64,000 bases of DNA, taken from positions 45,153,898-45,217,897 of the forward strand of contig CM044869.1 in NCBI GenBank assembly GCA_024500155.1. The letters are read 5' to 3'. The position numbers were made by a program, and so were the translations under genes. A model generated the notes under the pieces. That model did not search any database, was not told the origin of the DNA, and was given only the letters and a program-made list of their open reading frames with translations. How positions within the stretch are numbered: the stretch's first letter is position 1; every line of letters starts with the position of its first letter. Below, in pieces: positions 35,586 to 45,600 of this stretch. This DNA comes from Chenopodium formosanum. Lineage: Eukaryota; Streptophyta; Magnoliopsida; Caryophyllales; Amaranthaceae.

Positions 35586-35965
35586 TGTCCACCGTGCGAG
35601 TCGTGCGAGCTGGGTTAGGGTTAGGTGGGTCGCGGGTTGGGGTTTCATGACACACGACACGACACACGTTAGGTAGGGTGGGCCGGGTCGTGGGTTGGGT
35701 CGGAGAAGTTGGACACACTAGGGTTAGGTTCGTGGGTTAGATGGGTCGTGGGTGGGTCGAGCTGGGTTCGTGGGTTAGACGGGTCGTGGGTGGGTCGAGG
35801 TGGGTTCGTGGGTTAGGGTGGGTCAAAGGGTGGGTCGAGGTGGGTTAGGGTGGGTCGAGGTGGGTTCATGGGTTAGGGTGGGTCAAAGGGTGGGTTTGGG
35901 TTGAGTTGGGTTAGTGTGTTAGGGTCGGGTGGGTTCGTGTGATAGGGTCGGGTGGGTGAAACGGC
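35586..35965. repeat. hAT left subterminal G-rich repeats
   Basis: Repeats of gggtcgaggtgggttcgtgg-like units with gggttag and gggtgggtc variants on the + strand. The right end has its own array. Such arrays are plausible transposase-binding regions and are strongly strand-asymmetric (G on +, C on -). Confidence 0.85.
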
Positions 35966-36254
35966 TAAATGGGGTGTGTGATGTTTTAATTTTTACAAAA
36001 TTAACAATTTGATGGCTTGCTCTTAATTAAGATGCCTACGTATCCTTATATCACAAAATAAGGAATCAAAGCCAACGTAGTTCTTATATTGTACTTATTT
36101 TGGAATTTGGGGGAGGAAGGGGGGCTTGGACCTATCTTTAGAAAATTAAAATTTAATTTTTCAATTAAATTCTAATTTTCGAAAAATAAGTTGCCTACGT
36201 ATCCCGAAAGAATCAAAACCCACGTAGTTCTTAGCGTACCTGATTAAGACTTTT

Positions 36255-38745
36255 CTAGCCACCCATGTTTGTTGCATCATCATCCCCGGAAGCTGCATCA
36301 TCCGTTGACGACTCCAATATCATCACAGGATCATCTTCATCGTCTTCGTCTTGCTTTAAACCTTGAGTTCTTCTTTCAGCTTGATCCCAATCTTTCTTAC
36401 AAACACAAATTTGAATGCTTTCCGGAGTTAAGCGAGATCTTTTTTCATCTAACACTCTTCTACCTGCACTAAAAGCAGACTCGGAAGCAACTGATGAAGC
36501 GGGAACTGCAAGTATATCTTTTGCAATTCTCGCTAATATAGGAAAACTTTTTTGATGTTCTTGCCACCATTTTATAATTTGAAAGCTGTTGTTGGTCTCA
36601 TGTTGATATGACAAATAATCATTAATAGCAAGTGTTGAAGAAGATGATGATGAGAATGATGTAGATGCTTTGTGTTTTTTTTTCATAACTTTATCAAGAA
36701 AACCAAATCTAGAATCGGAAGTACTAGTATTAGTTGGTGTAGCTAAATCAAAACCATAAATAGATGCATAATGATCATAAAGGTCTCCCAAAACAGATTT
36801 GCATTTGTTAATATATTCACTAACATCATAATCGATTCCTAAACTTGTATAATAAAATTCTAAAAGATTTTCCAAACCTTCAGCTTTGACACCGGGGTCA
36901 AGAATAGCAGCAATTCCATAAATAATTGGAAATTCACTAAAATAAGTATGCCACTTACGTTTCATGCTATCAAGAACGGGACGAAGTTCATCAATCTTCA
37001 TATGCTCTTCGATGGTGTGAACAACTTTAACACACTCAATTACTACTAAATGAATGTTAGGCTCGTAGATATAAGAGAAAATATGAGTTGCACTATCAAA
37101 AGCATTTAAAACATCACGAACAAAAGAAGCATTAGTCCATTGACTTTCGGTTAATAACTCAGTAGGATCAACACGAGTCTCGTTGTAAAGTTGGGTCAAA
37201 ATATCACGATACTTTATAGCATCATTCAACAAATTGAAAGTAGAATTCCAACGGGTAGGGGTATCAATAGACCATTGTCTTTTCTTAAGACCTCTTTCTT
37301 TACACATAGCTATGTACTTTCGTCTAACTGACTGAGTTATCCTAATCCATTTTATAACTGTTCTAATTGGGTTTAGCAATGGTTGCAACTCAGCGAGACC
37401 CTCTTGAACAGACAAATTCAAAATATGAGCACAACATCTAACATGCAAGAGACTACCACCCAACAACAAATGCAACTCGGAGTCATTTTTCAAATAGTCA
37501 ATACACTTTGTGTTTGCAGTTGCATTATCAAGAGACAAAGAAAAAACTTTATTATTCAAGTGAAATTCTTTTAAACAATCCAAAATACGAACTTTGATGT
37601 TAAAACCGGTATGCCTTTCTTCCATAGCTTGAAAACATAGTATACGTTTTTGAATAAACCAATCATCATCCACCCAATGAGCAGTAATGCAAAGAAAAGG
37701 TTCGCCCATACTAGAAGTCCATGTATCACTTGTAAAACTAACACGACCATCAAAAGTACGAAATAATTCAATCAAACCACTCCTATATTTATAATAAGAA
37801 GTTTGTGTATAACGTCTTAGGGTGTTTCGGGGGACACGAGTAAATGCAGGTTGTAATGCAACTTTATTAAAATGCTCAACATTTGCATTTTCACCATAAC
37901 TAAAAGGGTATTCATTAGCAATAACTAAAGTACTCATTTCATCAATCATTCTATCTTTATTATAATGGAAAGGTGTACCTCCGCTTGGTAGATGGCTCAT
38001 GTATCCACCCAATTGTGTTTGGACGGGCAACTTACCCCCCGAAGGACGGGGGCCATTTTCGAACAAGTCGTGTTTATTTTGCAAATGCCGACTAAAGGTT
38101 CCGGTTCCATCTCCCGTTTTCCAACTATATGACTTGTCATTTGCACCTAGCGCCTTGCAAACTAGGCATGTATACGTGAACCTCTTTGGTTGACCGGGTT
38201 GCCATCCCGGGGGTGTGACGTCAACACCGTCAAAATGTTTCCACACCCAAGAAGTGTGTCCTCGACCTCTACTTTCACCGCCACCACCTTTCATAAATCA
38301 AATTATTGAAATTAATTTTTAAACGCTATTCATGAAAATAAGCTTTTAAATTTTAAATATTTTAATTATAATTATTTAAACGCATTTTTCATGGTAATTA
38401 TAAATCATAGAAAATTGGAACTAAACGAACTTTATAATCATTAATAATAGTTTTTTTCAAATATTCATAACAATAAAAATTAAATTAGAAATTACCTTGA
38501 GATGAAGGTTGAGATGTTGGTTGTGATGGAGGTGGCATAGTTGAACTCGATGATTGGTGGGAGAAATGTTGTGGTGGAGACGTTTGAATATTTTGCCCAT
38601 CTCCTAAACCATAATCTCCATATTCATTGACAAATTGGTTTAAATTTTCCGTATTAATTTCATACGAAAAATTTGCACCACCACTCCTTTGGCCACCACT
38701 TCGACCACCACTTTGACTCCTTCCCATTCCTCCTCTTGAGCCCAT
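36255..38745 (-). CDS. hAT transposase, zf-BED type, intact (760 aa)
   Basis: Two exons: 38745-38496 and 38287-36255, joined through a GTAATT donor and an AAAG acceptor in phase (S-Q-G-G-G-G-E). The Gly/Ser/Gln-rich leader is followed by a BED zinc finger at about residues 94-150 (WVWKHF, CLVCK, FSRHLQNKH). The RNase H-like core has FTSDTWTSS and FSLSLDNATANT for the acidic residues and CCAHILNLSVQEGL, and the C-terminal dimerisation domain (about 645-725) contains WWQEHQKSFPILARIAKDIL and VPASSVASESAFSAGRRVLD. No stop or frameshift interrupts it. The acidic tail ends in DDDATNMGG. It cuts and pastes the hAT element in the nucleus. A shorter start at 38294 is possible if the upstream exon is not used. 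The gene is divergent to SNUPN. Confidence 0.93.
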
Positions 38746-39100
38746 TTTTTTTTTTTATGATTACTGATTATAATATGGAGAAGAACTTTTTTTTTTTTTT
38801 TTTTTTTTTAGAATCTTAAGAATACTAATAATAATAGTAAGGAGATTTTTTTTTTAACAAAAATAAAACTCTATATAACACTAAATAACACTTGAGAATT
38901 TGAGAACAATTAAGAATTTTTGAGTAAGAGAGAAAGAAAGCTTGAGTTGTGTGGAAATTTCAATGAAATGGAATTGGTATTTATAGGAAAAATTGAGGGG
39001 ATGATCATACAATACAAAAAAACTAGCCGTTAACATTCTTCATCAAATTCAAAAAAAAAGTAGCCGTTAGTTTTGAAAATTATTTGGAATATGGCTGTTA

Positions 39101-39510
39101 GGCTAGGCGGGTTGTGCGGGTTGTGCGGGTTGGCGGGTTGGGCGGGTTGTGCGGGTTGTGCGGGTTGGCGGGTTGGGCGGGTTGGTGGGTTGTGCGGGTT
39201 GGCGGGTTGGGTGGGCTGGCGGGTTGTGCGGGTTGGTGGGTTGGGTGGGCCGTGCGTGATGGGTCGGGTTGGGTGGGTTCGTGGGTTGGGTGGGTCGAAT
39301 CACGTGGGTCGAAATGGGTTGAACGAGTTGGGCCGAATCATGTGGGTCAAAATGGGCGGGGTCGAAATGGGCTGGCCTAGAATTTTTGGACCCATGACGC
39401 ACCCACCTTTTCAAACGGGTTGTGCCGGGTTGTGCCGAGTCGGATCCGGGCTGGACCCATTTGACCCACCAGCCGTGCGGGTCAGGGTGGGCTGGGTCCA
39501 ACCCGGCCCA
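39101..39510. repeat. hAT right subterminal G-rich minisatellite
   Basis: Tandem gggttgtgc, gggttggc and gggttggtg units, uninterrupted from 39101 to about 39245 and looser up to 39510. The + strand has dozens of GGG tracts, so it could form G-quadruplexes. Long open frames on both strands here are by-products of the repeat, not genes. Confidence 0.9.
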
Positions 39511-39523
39511 CTGGCCACCTCTA

Positions 39524-39620
39524 GTTGGAGATGGTCTGAACAAAATTGTATTTGAAAATTTGAGTTTCAAATTCCAACCAAATCTCCCAAACCGAACGCT
39601 GTAGTAGGCGTAGCAACACA
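39524..39620 (+). promoter_or_regulatory. Residual 5' leader/proximal promoter of SNUPN
   Basis: Only 97 bp separate the hAT terminus from the SNUPN ATG, and the first 14 bp are target duplication and MITE end. No clear TATA box is visible. The native promoter, or at least its upstream part, must therefore lie beyond the hAT and MITE insertions (below 34763) or have been replaced by sequence inside them. Confidence 0.5.
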
Positions 39621-42600
39621 ATGCCGACGCACGAAATCCGGCGAGCATACAAACGCCCAGCAATCTCCGACCAGCAAAAGAGAAGAGAACTCTCTCTCCT
39701 CCGCCAACAACAAAGCCGCGCTGACGCTCAATCCCATGCTCGCCGCCTCGCTTCCACTCTCTTCTCTTTCAATGAACCAACCCCCTCCACTTCCTCCGCC
39801 ATTGACGACGACAACGCTTTCGATATCGATATCGATACCGAACCCGAAGAAGAGGAGGATCATCAGAATGCTCCTCAGCTTGAAAATATAAAGGATGTTC
39901 GACAAGCTTCTAAGCTTCGTGGTCAAGAATCTCGGCGTTGGTTTGCTCGTCAGTTGATGCTTCCTGAGTGGATGATTGATGTTCCTGATCGCCTTTCTCA
40001 AGACTGGTTCGAGTTTTTTTGCTTTGTTTATTGAATTTTGTTTACTGGGTGAAATGTTTTTATGGCTTTTGTTAACTTCTGTTGATGGGTATTGTTTAGT
40101 TTACTTGGAATTGAATGATTGTGTGATGGGTTCAATGTGGATTTTTGTAAGAATTGAGGGTTTAGTGGTGGAATGTTTTGCAGGTCGGGTTTTTTTGAAC
40201 ACCCCTTGTTATAGATGAGTTTATAAGGGTTTAATTTTGAACTCTGGTAGTAGTGGTGGTGAAGTGGTTTTATTAGGGTTTAGTGCTTGGAATGATGAAA
40301 TGATTGGAATCTAAATTATTTTGGATATTGTTTTGAATTTTTAAACTTTAGTACTTTGGAAATGTTAATGAGGTTAGGAAAGAGTAGGCAGGAATTCTAT
40401 GTTTGTTAGTCCTTCTTGTATGGAAGGGAAAGAATAGCATGGTCGTGAGATGGAATACTCGTGGTTGTACGGAGTTTGTTTATTTGAATACAATTCTTCA
40501 AAGTCGGCTTTAGCAGAAATTGTATTGAATTAATAATTTGTATACTCATCTTTCCCTCAAAAAATTATTAGTTTGATTTTTCAAACTTTGTTCATATGAG
40601 CATGGCTTCACTATATCCTATATGATATCTAATTAAATTGTTTGGATTAGATATTACAACTATATGATTTTTTATGGGTGATTGTTTGGTTAATTTTTAA
40701 TCGTGTCTTGAATATATATTTTTGCAGGTTTGTATTAGCTAGGCCGGCTGGGAAGCGATGCTTTGTAGTTTCCACCAATGGGACTACAATTAGTAGACAA
40801 CGTAATGGCATAGTGTTGCATCATTTCCCATCTGCTCTACCTTGTGGAGCCAGAACGAGAGGGAATTCTGGATCTGGCCAGTCGTATTGTATACTTGATT
40901 GCATATTCCATGAGGTGAGGTTGTCATTCTTAATATTCATGTTTGTGATTCTGAGCGTATGTTTGTTCTCTTATTGATGAATGTGAATACAGGTAGACCA
41001 GACTTACTATGTGATCGACATGTTATGCTGGGCAGGATACTCTCTTTACGATTGTAATGCGGAGTTTAGGTTTTTTTGGTTGAATTCCAAGCTTGCCGAA
41101 AGTGATGCTTGTGGACCACCTTCACAATATCATAGGTTTCGGTTTACTCCAGTTCCTGTACATAGCTGTGACCAGAGCGGACTGCTCTCAGCATATGCAG
41201 GCCGAGTACCTTATGTAAAAGATGGTCTCTTATTCTATAACAAGTAAGACTCTACTACCTATTTGCTGGAATTGTTTGCTCAAATGGCCTTCAAATTTCC
41301 ATTTGTTTGACTGCATATTTTCACCAATTAGGATCTCCCAGTAACCTAGTTCTGTGGTACTTCTGCCTTTCTTAGGCATGCACACTATCAACCAGGAAAT
41401 ACACCGCTTACGTTAGTCTGGAAGGATGAAAAATGTAGCCAATATGTTATTGATACAGATAATAAAGGCGAAGTGCCAAGCAAACAACAGGTAATTATTC
41501 GAAAATTTTCACCTTATTAACCCTTGGCTTCCAGAAGTGCCATTGAATGGCATTGGATCTGTGTTGCTGCCATGGTATTTTAACTCTATCTTCTGAATTT
41601 GTTGTTTAGAGATTTTTTTGACGTGTCAGGATTTATGAGATGTGATTTTGCTAGGAAGTCAATAGCAAGTGTCTGAATATTTTAACTTTTTATTTGGTCA
41701 TTTTCTGTGCTGTTGTTGTTGTTGCATCTTAGAAAGGAACATACTAAGGGGAAAGATACTCTTTGTGACCATGTAGAAAGGCTGTGTTCTGATGAGTACA
41801 GCGGGTCGGAAATATGGATGAATTTGAATTATTAAATAAATTCTTCCCCAATCTTGGGAAGTCATACAAACAGAGTGGGGTTAGTCCAGAAAACATTGGA
41901 AGTTGGATGCATTAGTCAGTTGCTCCTCTTATCTTTTGGCGCTAATTGTTTCAATCCTCTGTACTTAGTAATTCAAATACTCGTGTTTCAGAACTTATCA
42001 ATTATCTTTATGAACAGGTGGTCTTAGAGCTACAAAATGATGGAAAGGTGATTACTTCGGATGATCCTCCTGTTGTATTTGGCTGCCTAGATCAGGACTT
42101 TCAACAAAAGGTATGTGCATTTTGGTACTTGTGAAATTTCACTTTTATTCTTGTCTAGTGTTGAAGATAGTACCATAGGTCTCAATCTTCAGCTCATATT
42201 GATGAATTTCATTATAATTGAGTTATGCTTTATAACTCTTTGTGTGGAAAAAGTGCTGATTGTCATCGTTAGCTTAAAGTTGAAAATTTGTATGTTGAAT
42301 TTCATTATAATTGAGTGATAATTATTCCTATTTGTGTTGATCAGAGAGGATTCATTGGTCAGCATTAAGTGGTGGTAGAGATCTTGAACCCTTTTGAAGG
42401 GTAGGGGGGGGGGGGGGGGGGGGGAAGGCGGGGGGCGCTAGGGTGAAGTTCGAACCCTGCAGGATTGAACCTTGATCATCACCAATGTCTTTGCTTGGTG
42501 CCACCATGAAATATTCTTGCGTTATATCTTGCATTCCTCCTTTTCTACTGTGTATGAATATCATATTCGTTGGGTGTTTTGATGGACTCTAGCTACAGTG

Positions 42601-45600
42601 GCAGTGATAGTGGGTTAGAAAGTGGGACACTGTGGGTGAGAGGGATCAACTGAAGGTCGTGGTGGGATGCAGGAAAAATGGGTTCTTAGCATCAGGCAGT
42701 GATGGCTTATGGAGGAATAAATGTGGTGAGCTGTGAGAGGAAAGGTTAGAGCTCATTTATTGAAGATTGAAAATGTTTTTTCTTTTTTTCTTTTTTTTTT
42801 TTTCTTCTTTTGGGTAAGGAATTGGGGTGGTTGTGGGAAAGAATTAAACACAATCAAGTGGAACAAAGAAAGTAGAAAAGGAATGGACAACTAAATTGAA
42901 CTAAATGCCTGCAAATTTAAACTAAGAGATATATTTTTTTTCTTTACCAAAGCCTCCACAAAACTCCTTTAAAACTTTCTTGAATTTATTTTTGGTTCTC
43001 TTATAGAACTCCCTTAATTTTTCTTGGATGCTCTTTCTTTTGCTCACTTTACTCACCTTTTTTCAAAGTCTTTCAAATGATATTCTTGTTATGTCACTTT
43101 CTTTATAGTGTACGGTTCCTTGTGACAATTCATGTTAGCCGACCCCAAATCATTTTGTGAATAAGGCTGTTGTTGTTTACTGTAGCCTCCGTCACCAATT
43201 CAGCAGCCTTAACACCCCAAACTGCTGCCTACTATGGTCCGATGTTTGACATTATGAACATTTGTTTATCCTAATATGTGCCAGGCTTATACAAAACAAC
43301 TATCTAGTTATTACTTCTATCACTGATTGGTGTACTGAATTTCTTATTAGATACTTAGTCATGGTCTCATGGATCTTTGAATGAATTAAAAGGAAAAAAG
43401 AGATAAAGAGAAAACATGTCTCTAATAATTTGAATTTATTAAGACATCAAGCATATTCCTGTGAGCTGTGACATGATCACTAACACATCAGGTATTGTTG
43501 GCAAGGCGAACATTCATGGATGCTTCTGAGAATCTAATATTATCTGTCAGAAACATTCTGTTCTATTGGCTAGACAGATTCAAAATGAGTTTTTTTTGTA
43601 GATAATTTTGTTTTGTGTGGTCATTTTTATGTTAAATGATGTATCATTTGCTTGTATTCTTTTCTGTGCTGCTGTAGTCATTTGTTGCTGATAATGATGT
43701 TGGAAGTATTTTTTAATTCAGTCATTGATTTAATTTTTTCAGTCAGGATTAAGTCCAGGTAATCTTCTGCGTTTTTCAATCAATGATGGAGGATTGACTT
43801 TCGTTGATGGGAAACTTGAGAAGGCTGATTTACAATTCCAAGATAAGCCCAACCGTGCTCGCGCTTTTGCTGACAGTTACTCAAAGGTCAGTTGGAAAAG
43901 CTTTTAGATATTACTGTATTCCTCTTCCACTCAATTTAGATATTACCACTGAAGCCTTGGAGTGTGTTTTATTTATTATTTTTATTTTTTATTATGGTCT
44001 TAATTTTTAATTTCAATATGATCCTCAAGTGGTTTTTACTTTTGAGAGAGAAAATGACCGCGTTGATGCAATTAGCAAAATTTGTTACAGTCGTGTATTT
44101 CTTCTTTCCGTATAGTAGTGTCAATGAAAGAATTTAAATCAAGCTACCATCATTCATATTAAACCATTGTATGACCCTTATTTATCCTTGATTGAACATA
44201 TGGGAGAAAAAGAGTGGGGAAAAAGGAATATGAATGAAGAAAATATTCCATCCACATTTACCCCTCTTTTTATGTTTTCATATTTTATGTTGTCAAACAT
44301 TGCTGTCAGTTGAATTATTCCATCCAGTTGTCATTTATTTCAGTTAAGTGTCATACTGCCATTGCCTTAATTGTTATTAATAACAATGTTGATCCAGAGA
44401 ACCTTCCCTTTCCTCCCCTCTTCTTTCATTGTTGATCATCAATCACCGGCCTGTCCAGCCATGCTGGCCTCAATTACCACTATGTTCAGTCTTTATTCTT
44501 TCTCATCCCATCTTCTCCTCCATTTCCTAATCTCTTTCACCTTCCCGCTCCGCTAAAATTTAGGATATTGAACTTAACGATCAAGATTTAAATTGATGCT
44601 GATTGGACTTTTGAGTTGAGGAATAAAGTTGGACACTAAAAAATTCCAACACTAAGGCCTAGATTAATGTCAAGTTCTTTACTCTCCACATTACCCAAAA
44701 TCCTACATTTGAGACAAGATTCTTCACCAACAACAAACAAGAACTCTGAATGAATACCTTTGATGGTATTTCCTGGAAGAAGCTTCTAATTGGATTTTTG
44801 TCATGCACATTCAACATCTTATGATCAATACAACACTAGGAATGACTCACCTAGACTAAATATTCCTCATGGAAAAGACTCATTGGCTGTTTCTATTGAG
44901 AATAGTAGAAGCAAAAATACAAACAATAAACAAAATTTAAATGAACGCATTAGAGGTATGCAAAGACAATGATAAACAATATTTTATGTGGAAAACCCCT
45001 CTGAAACTAGGAGGGGGAAAACTATGAACTGCCAATAATTATTATTGACCCTCACAACGCCCACACCTCCTAAGAACTCTATTCTAGAAAGCTAAGAATG
45101 TTTGTAATCTCTCCTTGTTGTGCATTGAATAAAGAACACCATGACCTCTTTATACAGAGATGGAGGTGTGTATTCCAAATTCAATCCTAGATCCAAATAC
45201 AAAGGATAATAGGAATATAGAGGTAGAGGTGTGTATTCCAAACTCAATCCTAGATTTGCCGTTATGCGGCAATATTTAGCGAGTTGTGCCAATCATGACG
45301 TGGCGTGACAAATTGTCTACGTATCTTGGCTTAATTCTCCCTCTTTTTTTCTTCTCTTTCCTTTTCCATCATCTTATTTTCCTTATTTATTTTCTTAAGG
45401 AAACCTTTGCTTTACTTATTTCCTTTTTTTTTTTTTTTTCCCTTTTCTTTTAGGTTCCCGTTTGTTTTAATAGAAAACATTTTATTGGGAAAATGATTTT
45501 TCATGGAAAATAATTTTCAAGGGAAAACCCAATAGTAAAAATAGTTTTCCTTACAAAAAAAAATATATAAGATGGGATGAATAAGAGCGGATGGGAGAAG

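Larger units (their letters stand above)
35580..39523. mobile_element. hAT element, 3944 bp, apparently complete
   Basis: The flanking octamers gttggaga (35572-35579 and 39524-39531) are identical, the 8-bp duplication of hAT elements. Terminal repeats are TAGAGGTGTCCA at the left and TAGAGGTGGCCA inward from the right. Subterminal G-rich repeats lie on both sides. The minus strand carries an intact two-exon transposase gene (38745-36255). Nothing seen in the element would prevent it being autonomous, and the perfect duplication suggests a recent insertion. Confidence 0.95.
34763..39537. mobile_element. Small inverted-repeat element (about 0.8 kb) split by the hAT insertion
   Basis: The left end (AGACCCTCTTCAATGGTGAG from 34763) is the inverted counterpart of the right end read inward from 39537 (AGACCATCTCCAACAGTAAG); both continue AGACTC.AGT.GAGTATT. 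Without hAT the element is 34763-35579 plus 39532-39537. This style of terminus (TCTCCAACAGTGAGAC-like) is common in plant MITEs. No convincing target duplication was found, so the outer borders may be a few bases off. The hAT sits in its right terminal repeat. Part of 35150-35340 is simple AT-rich sequence. Confidence 0.6.

Noticed and set aside
39073..39663. Long open frames on both strands (160 aa +, 186 aa -)
   Set aside because: They translate the G-rich hAT subterminal repeat (Gly/Cys/Trp-rich or Pro/Thr-rich) and are by-products of the tandem unit.
42352..42564. 70-aa minus-strand frame with a Pro run
   Set aside because: The Pro run is the complement of the 21-G tract inside SNUPN intron 5.
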